From Planctomycetaceae bacterium (lineage in GTDB: Bacteria > Planctomycetota > Phycisphaerae > Phycisphaerales > SM1A02): a stretch of 37,102 bases of DNA. The translations under genes were made by a program, and so were the position numbers. The notes below the pieces were generated by a model. It saw only the letters and a program-made list of their open reading frames with translations. It ran no database searches and was not told the origin of the DNA. Shown one piece after another: positions 17,516-26,885 of the stretch. Location of the stretch: assembly GCA_947480055.1 (NCBI GenBank), contig CANKBX010000006.1, forward strand, positions 1 to 37,102. Reading direction: 5' to 3'. Position 1 is the stretch's first letter. Every line of letters starts with the position of its first letter.

Positions 17516-18822
17516 CACGCGTTCTTTTGCTCTTGAGCAATCTTCATCTTGCCAGCTTGGCTTATGGCATGTTGTTTTTTCATCCACTCATGGCGCCGCG
17601 CCCGCTTGAGTGCGAATGTCACAACAAGTAAATACGCGGCAAGAACGCCAGCCATCACAACAATGCCCTTGACGTTGGTCAGCAACAACATGGCTGACAA
17701 ACCCACACCCACAATTGTGAAGCCGGCGGCTATGGCATACAAAGCAAGCACAGTCTTTCGAACATTCCCGCCAAAATACCGCTTTAATCTGTGGTGTATA
17801 TGGTTGCTATCCGCGTCGGACATGGAAAGACCGGCGGCTTTCCTGCGAATAATCGCCAGGGTGGTGTCCAAAATTGGCAATCCAAAACAAATCAACCCCG
17901 CCACGGAATACTTTGTGGTTCCATATTCGCCAAAAGTCATAATAATCACAACACTTAAAAAGCCAATCAACAGGCTTCCACAGTCGCCAAGAAAAATAAT
18001 GGCAGGATTGAAGTTGTAGGGCAAAAATCCAAGCGTAACGCCTACTAGAATTAAACTAAGAATAATCCTCGTTCCAGCCAGGCTTGTTTCTGGATTTTCC
18101 ACGGGCAATGTATACGCCATTATTAAACTAATCGCCAAAAATCCAAGCGCCATGATTGTGGTTGTTCCCGCCAGAAGGCCATCCAAACCATCGATTAAAT
18201 TGGCCGCATTACAGCCGCCAATCACAAATACTGCGGTGATACCAGTGCCAATCCAGTAATAGAGTTCTGAATTTGGAACACTGAATGCTCCAATGGAAAA
18301 TAAAATATCCTTCGGCTCGCCGCAAATTGCCGAAAGAACTCCGGCGGCCAATTGCGGACCAACATCCTCTATAGCCAACGCGGCGGCGGCAATAAGTTGG
18401 CCAGCAATTTTAAGCCGGGGATCCCATTTCCAAATATCATCCGCAAATCCAGTGAACATAATCGCGAACATTCCAATCACAATACTGATTGGAATACCCT
18501 GCAAGAGCGCCGCTTGGCCGCTGGAAAAAATGGCGCTTACCCCAATGCCAACCAATGTTCCAACGAATATCGCCAATCCGCCCAAATACGCGATTGGATA
18601 TGCGTGCTGCTTCCGTCCTTGATCTGGATGATCAATAATATTGGTGGCAAGTGCCACGCGCCTGACAATAGGCGTGGCCACAAGAGTAGCCACCAGCGCA
18701 GCAACAAATGCGGGCATGTATGCGGACAGAAGTTCAAGCGGCTTCAGAACCGTCCATGTGGAAATATCACTACCTTCTGGGGCGATCGGAATAACAGCGA
18801 ACATGGAGATTCCTTGCATCAT
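17515..18822 (-). CDS. WecA/TagO-like polyprenyl-phosphate glycosyl-1-phosphate transferase
   Basis: A 435-residue polytopic membrane enzyme of glycosyltransferase family 4, which loads a sugar-1-phosphate (commonly GlcNAc-1-P) onto undecaprenyl phosphate to start an exported polysaccharide. Motifs are the GFADDIWKWD magnesium/diphosphate site (Asp128 and Asp129), NLIDGLDGLLAG, FLGDCGSLLIGF, and the C-terminal cytoplasmic HIHHRLKRYFG. The HIHHRL form separates WecA/TagO-type enzymes from MraY, so despite lying next to rsmH this is not the lipid I synthase. The start ATG overlaps the epimerase stop as ATGA; a second ATG follows at once. The stop overlaps rsmH as TGATG. It is probably the initiating enzyme for the glycan exported by the Wza/Wzc-like pair upstream. 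Confidence 0.9.
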   Translation of the reverse strand: MMQGISMFAVIPIAPEGSDISTWTVLKPLELLSAYMPAFVAALVATLVATPIVRRVALATNIIDHPDQGRKQHAYPIAYLGGLAIFVGTLVGIGVSAIFSSGQAALLQGIPISIVIGMFAIMFTGFADDIWKWDPRLKIAGQLIAAAALAIEDVGPQLAAGVLSAICGEPKDILFSIGAFSVPNSELYYWIGTGITAVFVIGGCNAANLIDGLDGLLAGTTTIMALGFLAISLIMAYTLPVENPETSLAGTRIILSLILVGVTLGFLPYNFNPAIIFLGDCGSLLIGFLSVVIIMTFGEYGTTKYSVAGLICFGLPILDTTLAIIRRKAAGLSMSDADSNHIHHRLKRYFGGNVRKTVLALYAIAAGFTIVGVGLSAMLLLTNVKGIVVMAGVLAAYLLVVTFALKRARRHEWMKKQHAISQAGKMKIAQEQKNA

Positions 18823-19820
18823 GCTGCGCGCTCCCCTTTACATACAACGCCCAACAGGGCCGCAATATCTGCGATCGTTATGTCCAATGCGATTCGTGGC
18901 GTGAAATGAATCGCACTGCGAATGCGTTCCAAATTGGGTTGTCGCACCTGGAGATCTTCAAACCCTTTTCCAAAAATTTTCTCGTGCGGCACGTTCAGTA
19001 TGCGCGAAGAAGACTCGGTCACGCGAATCACGTGTTGCGCCAAAGCCTGCATTGAAATCATTTGGTCGGATCCAATGTTGAACACTCGGCCCAAACATTC
19101 ATCAGCCGCGAGTAATTTCACAAGAGCGGGCGCGATATCCCGCACATCACAAAAACAGCGCTGCTGCGTGCCGTCGCCATGCACTTCAAGGGGCTTGCCC
19201 GCCAGTGCCGCCTGAATAAATCGTGGCAACACCATGCCCCAATCTCCTTTTTGGCGTGGTCCCACTGTATTAAAAAACCGAATTATCACGGCTTTCAAAT
19301 TCGATTCTTTTATGGCCGCAAACGTTAGGAATTCATCGAGCGCTTTGGAGTATCCATAACTCCACCGGGAAGAAGTTGTTGGCCCAAACACAACATCATC
19401 GGACTCTGAAAATGGAATACGAACGCCTTTGCCATACACCTCGCTGCTCGAAGCCACCAAAAACTTCGCCTGATCCCGTACCGCCCACTGAATTGCGGCG
19501 CTTGTCTCAAGCACGTTGGTTTCTATTGATTGGCTTGCTCGCTCCACAATCAATCGCACTCCAACAGCCGCGGCCAAGTGATATATCTCTGCAAAGCGTG
19601 GCAGTTTAGATAATTGAGAAGCCGCAGAAACTGTGGCGTGAACAAATTCCAGCCGATCAGCAAACAGCCGCTTGGCATGTTCTAAATTTTCCAAGGCTCC
19701 AGTCGACAAGTCGTCGACAACCGTAACGCGGTCTCCGCGCAGCAGTAATTGCTCCACCAAATGGCTTCCAATGAATCCCGCACCACCCGTTACAAGAATG
19801 TGTTGCGGGTTTGTATTCAT
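18819..19820 (-). CDS. NAD-dependent nucleotide-sugar epimerase/dehydratase
   Basis: A 333-residue extended short-chain dehydrogenase. The Rossmann motif TGGAGFIGSH is at residues 11-20, the acidic NAD-ribose contact in VDDLST follows strand 2, SSSEVYG gives the catalytic serine region at about 124-130, and Tyr155 and Lys159 form YxxxK. Relatives include UDP-glucose 4-epimerase, dTDP-glucose 4,6-dehydratase and UDP-glucuronate decarboxylase; the sequence seen by eye does not settle which sugar is made. It lies eight bases after the Wzc-like gene and overlaps the WecA-like gene by four, so it most likely supplies the activated sugar for the same polysaccharide. Confidence 0.88.
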   Translation of the reverse strand: MNTNPQHILVTGGAGFIGSHLVEQLLLRGDRVTVVDDLSTGALENLEHAKRLFADRLEFVHATVSAASQLSKLPRFAEIYHLAAAVGVRLIVERASQSIETNVLETSAAIQWAVRDQAKFLVASSSEVYGKGVRIPFSESDDVVFGPTTSSRWSYGYSKALDEFLTFAAIKESNLKAVIIRFFNTVGPRQKGDWGMVLPRFIQAALAGKPLEVHGDGTQQRCFCDVRDIAPALVKLLAADECLGRVFNIGSDQMISMQALAQHVIRVTESSSRILNVPHEKIFGKGFEDLQVRQPNLERIRSAIHFTPRIALDITIADIAALLGVVCKGERAA

Positions 19821-19828
19821 GGATTTCT

Positions 19829-22093
19829 TTATGTTGCGCTCGGTTTCGCACCATCACCTGGCAACAATTTATCTTTCGCCACGCCGCTTGCTGACATCTG
19901 AAATGCGGATGTGGAAATTGCGTATTGCGCGATCGCTTCGGCGTTCTTTTTAAAGTATCCACCCGCCGTGTTCTTGGGTCTATTTAAAATTGTGCCCAAG
20001 AAAATACATTTGCATTCCATTAATTGATACGCCAACTTTGCGACCAATCCTTTTTGATCTTGCCAAGCTCGAACCACAAGGATTGCGGCATCAACTTTGT
20101 TGGCAAGGGCCAAGCCTTCACCAGCCACAACGCTTGGCGGCGTATCTAAAAACACGCGGTCATAATTCTGATGGCACCAATCAAGAAATGCGTCCATTTT
20201 ATCCGTGTTTAGAAGTTGGAATGAACGATTGGACGGCACGCCCGCTCCAATAAAGTGCAATCCATTTCCAATATCAACCACTGTGTCGGCAGGATTTGTG
20301 CCATTTAAAATATCACCTAGGCCCGGCAATAACGGATTCAACCCTAGCGCCTTGGCCAAACCAGGTCTGCGAAGATTGGCGCCAACGATCAAAGTCTTTC
20401 GCCCCACGGCCGCTTCACATGCGGCCAAGTTGATCACAATCGCAGTGGTGCCAGAATCAGGCATGGGGCTGATCACCAGAACAATTTTTGCATTGGTTGG
20501 AGCGAGCCCCTTGGCAATCAAGGCGCTGGCTTGCCTAAAATTCTCCGCGGTCATTGAATGCGGTTCTTCAAGCACAACAGACTCCGCCCGCTTTGGCTTG
20601 GTTGGATCATCGGCAATATCAGGAATGACGCCAAGAATCCTTCCCGGCAAGGCGACTAAATCACCGGGGTATTTCACGCGCTGATCCAGCAATTCACGAA
20701 TGAACAAAATAAACACATACAAACCGCAAATCACAACGGCTGTTCCAGGAATCATGAACTTTAATTGCGGGAAAGTAATTTCACGGGGCTTGATGGCTTT
20801 CTGAATAAATTCGACACGACGAGATTCGTCGCGCAATCGAGCCAGTTCTAGATTATTTATGGTTTGACCAACTTCTTTGCGCTGGGCTTCGACTTGGCTT
20901 AACTGCTCGCGCAATGTGCCAAGTTCGGCCATGTTGGCGGTGAATTCCTCTGTCTTTTTTGAGTCTGAATTAAATTCCTCAATTTGCTTTTTCAGCAAGC
21001 TCTTCAAAGACTCCACTTTATTGATGGCGCCACGTAAATCTGAAAGTTTATTACGGCTAATCACCTCGTCACGTTTGTTGTTGCGCTGAGTCACAATCGA
21101 ATCGCGCGCGGCTTTTAATTGCAACACTTCCGCGTGCGTGTCCTCAAATTGAAGCTTGGCTGCTTCATAGCGACGCGACAGATCCTCTAAATCGCGATTT
21201 AAATTAATCATCACCGTGTCATTATCCGCCTCACGCAAATCTTCTTCGGATAAACTTTCAGCGTTGCTTTGTTTTTTCTTCGCCTGATCAAGGCGGGACT
21301 CAGCCACAGAAAGTTCGCTGGTCGTGCCGGCAATGCCATCCCGCATTTTTTCCAGAGACCTTGTATTTTCACTCGATACCTCATTCAGACTTGTCATACC
21401 CTTCTGCTTGACAAAATCCTGGATTTCAAGTTTTTTTGCCATTGTTTGCTTATATAAAGCGTCTTCATTATTTTTAAACACATTCAACGTTGCCGCAAAC
21501 CGACTATTTTCGCTATTGCGTGTTTGTTTGATATAAGAATCCGCGATGGCATTCAACACCACGGGCACATCCTCTGGGACATTCGCAGTCCAACTGATAT
21601 AAAAAATCTGGGTGCCACGCTTGTGCCCGGCGCGCAAGTCCTTTTCGAGTTGAGTGGCGGCTTCATCAATATTAAATAAATTATTCTCGTCCCGATACCA
21701 CGAAGATTGGCTCCATTGTGTCTTTTGCACATCGTTATTTTCTAGGGCCTTCTTCAAATTCTCCCGACTCATCATTCTTGCCACTTCGGTTTGAGCCAAT
21801 CGAATCACTGATTCTTCCGTACCCAATTCCTTAGCGTTTAAATCAGACGCGGACTCCAATTGGCTTCGAATTTCCAAATAAGCCGTACCGCTCCAAATGG
21901 GATACACATAAAGAAATACATAATTTAAAATCACACCAAGAATCGCACCGCCAAACAAGGCAACAACAATGCCAATCGTGTTTTGCCGTATCAGGCGAAT
22001 CGGATCTATTGATATGGCCGCCGCACGCTGCCGTGGTTGGGCGGCATTGGGCTTTGCGGGTGTGTTTGGTGTTGGAGATAGGGCTCGACTCAT
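19829..22093 (-). CDS. Wzc-like chain-length determinant with a degenerate BY-kinase domain
   Basis: A 754-residue inner-membrane protein of the polysaccharide co-polymerase class. It has a Wzz domain with membrane helices at about residues 39-62 and 446-466 and a long coiled coil between them (about 240-435), then a cytoplasmic P-loop domain from about 505. Where tyrosine autokinases have a Walker A of the GxGKT/S type, residues 542-551 read SPMPDSGTTA, with threonine for the lysine; Walker A' (TLIVGANLRRPG, about 567-578) lacks its aspartate; Walker B (DRVFLDTPPSVV) is kept. Only two tyrosines, 713 and 724, occur near the C-terminus, not a Tyr cluster. The fold is therefore clear, but kinase activity is doubtful. 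It lies 17 bases after the TPR gene. Confidence 0.88.
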   Translation of the reverse strand: MSRALSPTPNTPAKPNAAQPRQRAAAISIDPIRLIRQNTIGIVVALFGGAILGVILNYVFLYVYPIWSGTAYLEIRSQLESASDLNAKELGTEESVIRLAQTEVARMMSRENLKKALENNDVQKTQWSQSSWYRDENNLFNIDEAATQLEKDLRAGHKRGTQIFYISWTANVPEDVPVVLNAIADSYIKQTRNSENSRFAATLNVFKNNEDALYKQTMAKKLEIQDFVKQKGMTSLNEVSSENTRSLEKMRDGIAGTTSELSVAESRLDQAKKKQSNAESLSEEDLREADNDTVMINLNRDLEDLSRRYEAAKLQFEDTHAEVLQLKAARDSIVTQRNNKRDEVISRNKLSDLRGAINKVESLKSLLKKQIEEFNSDSKKTEEFTANMAELGTLREQLSQVEAQRKEVGQTINNLELARLRDESRRVEFIQKAIKPREITFPQLKFMIPGTAVVICGLYVFILFIRELLDQRVKYPGDLVALPGRILGVIPDIADDPTKPKRAESVVLEEPHSMTAENFRQASALIAKGLAPTNAKIVLVISPMPDSGTTAIVINLAACEAAVGRKTLIVGANLRRPGLAKALGLNPLLPGLGDILNGTNPADTVVDIGNGLHFIGAGVPSNRSFQLLNTDKMDAFLDWCHQNYDRVFLDTPPSVVAGEGLALANKVDAAILVVRAWQDQKGLVAKLAYQLMECKCIFLGTILNRPKNTAGGYFKKNAEAIAQYAISTSAFQMSASGVAKDKLLPGDGAKPSAT

Positions 22094-22110
22094 AGAATTT
22101 GTCTTTCAAT

Positions 22111-25100
22111 TCAGTTCAATTTTAATTCCAACACTTTAATTTCTTCCATTTGCTCATCCGTGACTTTTTGTTTTTTGGCTTTCTCCAAATACTCTTTCGC
22201 GTCCATGGGTCGCTTGAGTTCAATAAATACCTCCGCCAAATGAATCATTGAACTCGGCTTCTGCCCAATCAAAATTGCTTTTTGCAAAGAGTCCATTGCC
22301 TCTGATGGCTTGCCCGCCCGCAGAAGCGCGAATCCCAATGTGTCTAGAAAGTCATCGGTGCTCGGGCTCATTTCAACGCACTTGCGCGCCAAATCCACCG
22401 CCCGTTGGGAATTGCCGCCAGATTGGGCGATTATAAACGCGGCATTATTCATGGCGCCTGCATTATTTGGGGCAAGCTGTATAGCCTGCTCAAATAGCGA
22501 AATGGATTTTGTAAAATTTTTGCTTACATACAACAGATTGCCCGCCTGAAGAAGAGCCGCAGATTGCAATTGATTTGAATCCTTTGCTCCTGAACTCTTG
22601 GCCAATTCCACGGCTTTTTCCAATATCTCCACCGCTGCGGCAAGGCCCGTCTCACCCTGCAGTGTGTACAAGGTTGCTAAACCGAGGCAATTCCAATAAT
22701 CAAATTGATTGTTGGTCGCGAGCGCCTTTATGAAAGCCTCGGATTCCTGGGGCTTTTTCTCAAAGCAACTATTAAGACCTGTGTACCACATACCCCACTC
22801 ATCCGTGGAGAGGGTGCCTGCGGCGATTCCATCTTGAATATTCTTATAGTTATTTCGCATTGCTAAAAGACCTGAATCACGTTGGCCGTTGTTGACCAAG
22901 GCAACCGCCAATAAAATTTGCAACTTGATTGACGTCGCGACAATTTTGGCATTCGTTCGTAAAAGCTGCATGGCAGCGTCCCAATCTTTTTTGTCTGAGC
23001 GAATGCGCTGCATGACAGCGGTGAGCAACTGAGTCGCATCGGGCTGAATAATAAACGCCGCGTCAAAAGCCGCGGTTGCATTCGGCAGATCATTTTTACG
23101 GGAATATAAATTGCCTATAAGCGTCTGCCATTCCGCATCACGGGGATTTATGCGCGCGCCGTCCTGCGCAACTTCGATCGCTCTTTGCAAATTGCTCGCC
23201 CGCGTAAGCAATTCAATCAACTCTTTACGGGCGTCTAAATTTTTGGGGGCCAAAGACAAGTACCGGTCGACCAAAGCGATGGCGTCGTTCATTTTGTCTT
23301 GCTCTAAATACACCAACTCTTTATTTCGAATTCCGGGCCAATAGCCCACCGAAATTTCAATCACGCGATCCGCGGCCTGCTCAGCGGCAACAAGCCGCTT
23401 GGGATCGTGGGTGCGTTGATACATTCGTCTTTCAAAATCTGAAAGCGACACCCACGCCAACGGTGAGGCTGGAAGAATTTCGGTTGCGCGCTGAAGCGCG
23501 GCTCTTGATGCGTCAAAATCTTTTTCGCTCTGCGCAACATCGCCTTTGACAATGGCAGACTCTCCGCGTCCCTGAAGATTCATTGCCCGCAACATTTCAA
23601 TTGTGGCCAAGGTTTCCGGAGTTGCGCCCGCGCTCTCCGCCTTGGAGAGGCAATTTTCAGCCGCGTCATAATCCCGTAAACGATTACAGATTTCAGACAA
23701 TCTCATCCAACCGGAGGCGTTGAACACCAATCCAGCCTTGTTCGCGTCCTCCAAGGCTTCGCGCGCCTTGGCCCACTCGGATTTTGAAAACCAATAATCC
23801 GCAATCTGTACGTTCGAGAACATGATTTTTGGATCTTGATTTTTCTTTGCCTCATCAAACGCAATCTGCGCGGCTTCTGGTTTGCCGCATTCATCCAAAT
23901 ACACGCCAAGAGAAATCCATAGCCCAACACATTTTTCGGGTGGCACACGGGCAATATCCCTGCGAAGCGCGGCTTCGCCTTCTTTCACTGATTTATATTT
24001 TTTCAGCGCCCTGGCGTTCATAAGCGCAAGGACAGAGTCATTCGGGGCGGTCTCTTGCAAAAATTTAAGAATGTCCAATCCCTCATCCACATTGGCGGTG
24101 GCGGCAATTCCAAGGGCCTGTTGCATCTTTGGAGTATTCGCATCGCGAAGATCTTGATCTGAGAATTTCCTCACCCCCTTGCTATCGAGCATTAAATTTG
24201 GGTCGCCTGGTGTATCTAAAAGCATCTGCGCCAAAGCGAAGGAATTTTTACTTAAGGCTGGATTTTGCTTATAAAGTTGCTTGCGTATTCCGAATGCTTT
24301 TGTCCGCTCACCCACATCGCTTTCAAGCTCCAGCAAAGACAATAAAAGTTCGCGATTTTCTGGATTGACAGCGGCCGCTTGCTGAAGGATTTGCAAAGCC
24401 TTCTTGCGATCGCCAGTTTGCTGTAGAAACTGCGAATAAACGCTCGCGGTCGTGACGTCATTGGGTCGACGGTCGTAACTTTCACGAATCAATTCCAACG
24501 CGGCCTCCATGTTGCCGGTCTTTTGCATCAGCATTCCAAGCTGTCGAAGCATGATTGGATTCTGTTCGCCATTTTGACGGGCGGCTTGCAACAAGGCGAT
24601 GGCTTCCTGGAACTTTTCCTGCTCGACAAGAATTCGTGATTGAATTGTGAGCGCCAAGCCCGGTTCGCCGGCGGATTGAATTGCTTGCGCATACTTCTGC
24701 GCGCCCGCGTAATCCTTTCGCATGGTGGCGTTTGCCGCGGCCATTTCAAGAACCTTCACGTTGTTTGGACTGATCGCCATCGCCGCCTCAAAGGCTGAAT
24801 CCATCAACTTTTCACAACGTTGAATTTGCGCTTTGGATTCGGGTTGAATTTGATCCGCTGGAATTTGCGCGTTCGCTTGGCGCAGTTGCTCAAGGGTGGA
24901 TGCCAGACCCAAATACGTTTGCACCGCCTGATCCTTGGGGTCCGGATACATTGAACGAATTGCATCTAATACCCGATCAATTGGATCGGTATTATTTAGA
25001 AGAACTTTAAGCCGCAAGCATTCCGTGTTGTTTGGATCAAGGGCGAGAGCCTTATTGAGAAAAACCAGCGCCGAAGCAGTGTCATTTTTAATATAATAAA

Positions 25101-26883
25101 TTTGGGCGAGAGCTTGAATAATTAAAACCGTGTTTGGGTTTGCCGCCAAGTCTTTCGCGAGTACTGCGATTGCCCCGTCATAATCCTTCTTCATCATCGC
25201 CCGCTCCGCCACGCCTATCACGGTGCTGATTCTGGCGTAATCCAATTCAGCGGCGTCTTTTGTTTTGTTATTGATTCCCCTACTTAATCGCTCAAGAGAG
25301 TCCTTGGCGGTTTTGTCATCTGGATTCAATTCCAACAACTTCGCCAGGGATTTGCGGGCGTCGTCCAATTTTCCAATGCCTTCGCTTAATCTTGCGCTGA
25401 GATTGATGAGTGGCGGGTAATTTGGATAGCGCTCAAGGCCACGGTTCACAAGCGACAAGGCTGTTCCAGGTTGATTGCGTAAAATATTTGCGAACGCGGC
25501 GTAAAAATACAACTCTTGAGTTGGATCTGGATTCTTTTTCAGCAGCGCTTCAAAGCGCAATGCGGCGTCATTGGCGTTGCCTTGAGCGAGGGCTGTGCGC
25601 GCCTCGATGTCTTCAACCATCAAGGGAAGAGCTTGCGTGTTGAAAAACTTGACCACCTTGTCGCGCATCTGAAGAACAACCGCAAGCTTGTCTTTTTTTT
25701 CCGTTTCATCGACCGACTTGCGCCAATCTTCAAAGGCAAGCGTGTATAACAAATCAGCCGCGGATTCACGGGCGCCCTGCTGAGACAATGACTCAATTGA
25801 AGTTGGCAAATTGGGTTGAATAAAAACTGTTTCCGCTAATTCCCTACCAATTCCCGTAGACATGCTTCGCGCGAGATTCAAATAGATCTGCTGCGTGACC
25901 GCATCATTTGGAAATTTCTTGAGATAATCCTCAATTAATTTCATGGCCTGCATGTTCGATTCAAACGACGCGCCACTAAACATTGCGCCCGCGGCGGCAA
26001 GAGTTAATTTTCGATCGTTTGTGATGCGGGGAGCCGCATCCAATATAGTTTTGTAGGCGGCGTCCAAGTCGACCTTGTTCACTGTGCCTTCGCGGCTCAC
26101 CACCATCTCCTTGAGTCGTTTCACCAACGCCACGGACGCGGCAATTCCGTCGGGATTCGTCTTCTTGCTGGCCACCAAGGCGTTGTCAAATTGGCGGTAA
26201 GTTTCACCCGCCAAAACTTTTTGATTGCCGCGCTCTTGCGACTGCGCCTTGTTCAGGAGATAGTCCAAATACGCAATCCACATCCGATCATTCGTTGGCA
26301 AGAGTTGGACAACTTCTAAAAATTCCTTGTCGAGGGCTTGTTGCTCCTCGATTGTCAATGTGGAAAAACGCTCCGATGCGCCAAGCGCGCTCCAAAATTT
26401 CGCCAATGCGCGGGCTGGATCTTCGGGGGCAAGCGCTTTATCCATTTGACCCGCGGTGTTGGAAAATTCGCGCCACAACACCTCCGAACGCGCAAGTTCG
26501 CAACGATCGCGCAAGGTTTCCATTGCCTCGATCCAAACCGCGGGATCGGTTTTTGTCGCACGCGTTCTCGCAAGCCGAAGCGTGAGCAGTCTGCCGTAAT
26601 TTTCGTTCGCTTCACTTTCGGATTTAGGAACCAGTTTGACCAATGCTTTATTCAGGGCATTGAGATAGGTGATGTTGTTGGGTTTCTTGGAAACGGCGCG
26701 TCCGTAGTAACTGACTGCCTTCTCTATATTTCCGGATTCCATATATTGGTTGCCGGTATTAAAATTACGCTCAGGACCGAGAACAATTTGGTAATAGTAA
26801 ATACCGCCAATAAATAGCGACCCGAAAACAGCGACCGACATAAAGAGCAGGAAAAATTTAGAGTTGAATTTGCGCTTTGCCAT
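22111..26883 (-). CDS. Giant membrane-anchored TPR protein of the exosortase locus
   Basis: A 1590-residue protein with a basic N-terminus, one membrane helix (about residues 10-31) and then almost continuous tetratricopeptide repeats to the end. Repeat signatures such as GNIEKAVSYYGRAVSKKPNN near the start and NFTKSISLFEQAIQLAPNNA near the end follow the alternating small-residue pattern of the 34-residue unit. With the positive N-terminus inside, the TPR solenoid would be in the periplasm. TPR proteins named PrsT occur in PEP-CTERM/exosortase loci; this one is in the matching neighbourhood but is longer, and I cannot confirm membership. TPR solenoids bind partner proteins, so a scaffold for export, assembly or sorting is plausible. 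It starts two bases after the EpsI-like stop. No catalytic motif was seen. Confidence 0.85.
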   Translation of the reverse strand: MAKRKFNSKFFLLFMSVAVFGSLFIGGIYYYQIVLGPERNFNTGNQYMESGNIEKAVSYYGRAVSKKPNNITYLNALNKALVKLVPKSESEANENYGRLLTLRLARTRATKTDPAVWIEAMETLRDRCELARSEVLWREFSNTAGQMDKALAPEDPARALAKFWSALGASERFSTLTIEEQQALDKEFLEVVQLLPTNDRMWIAYLDYLLNKAQSQERGNQKVLAGETYRQFDNALVASKKTNPDGIAASVALVKRLKEMVVSREGTVNKVDLDAAYKTILDAAPRITNDRKLTLAAAGAMFSGASFESNMQAMKLIEDYLKKFPNDAVTQQIYLNLARSMSTGIGRELAETVFIQPNLPTSIESLSQQGARESAADLLYTLAFEDWRKSVDETEKKDKLAVVLQMRDKVVKFFNTQALPLMVEDIEARTALAQGNANDAALRFEALLKKNPDPTQELYFYAAFANILRNQPGTALSLVNRGLERYPNYPPLINLSARLSEGIGKLDDARKSLAKLLELNPDDKTAKDSLERLSRGINNKTKDAAELDYARISTVIGVAERAMMKKDYDGAIAVLAKDLAANPNTVLIIQALAQIYYIKNDTASALVFLNKALALDPNNTECLRLKVLLNNTDPIDRVLDAIRSMYPDPKDQAVQTYLGLASTLEQLRQANAQIPADQIQPESKAQIQRCEKLMDSAFEAAMAISPNNVKVLEMAAANATMRKDYAGAQKYAQAIQSAGEPGLALTIQSRILVEQEKFQEAIALLQAARQNGEQNPIMLRQLGMLMQKTGNMEAALELIRESYDRRPNDVTTASVYSQFLQQTGDRKKALQILQQAAAVNPENRELLLSLLELESDVGERTKAFGIRKQLYKQNPALSKNSFALAQMLLDTPGDPNLMLDSKGVRKFSDQDLRDANTPKMQQALGIAATANVDEGLDILKFLQETAPNDSVLALMNARALKKYKSVKEGEAALRRDIARVPPEKCVGLWISLGVYLDECGKPEAAQIAFDEAKKNQDPKIMFSNVQIADYWFSKSEWAKAREALEDANKAGLVFNASGWMRLSEICNRLRDYDAAENCLSKAESAGATPETLATIEMLRAMNLQGRGESAIVKGDVAQSEKDFDASRAALQRATEILPASPLAWVSLSDFERRMYQRTHDPKRLVAAEQAADRVIEISVGYWPGIRNKELVYLEQDKMNDAIALVDRYLSLAPKNLDARKELIELLTRASNLQRAIEVAQDGARINPRDAEWQTLIGNLYSRKNDLPNATAAFDAAFIIQPDATQLLTAVMQRIRSDKKDWDAAMQLLRTNAKIVATSIKLQILLAVALVNNGQRDSGLLAMRNNYKNIQDGIAAGTLSTDEWGMWYTGLNSCFEKKPQESEAFIKALATNNQFDYWNCLGLATLYTLQGETGLAAAVEILEKAVELAKSSGAKDSNQLQSAALLQAGNLLYVSKNFTKSISLFEQAIQLAPNNAGAMNNAAFIIAQSGGNSQRAVDLARKCVEMSPSTDDFLDTLGFALLRAGKPSEAMDSLQKAILIGQKPSSMIHLAEVFIELKRPMDAKEYLEKAKKQKVTDEQMEEIKVLELKLN

Positions 26884-26885
26884 GA

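Noticed and set aside
17515-18822. MraY (lipid I synthase) as the name for the gene before rsmH
   Set aside because: The HIHHRL cytoplasmic motif and the loop pattern are those of WecA/TagO-type enzymes; MraY carries a different conserved set.
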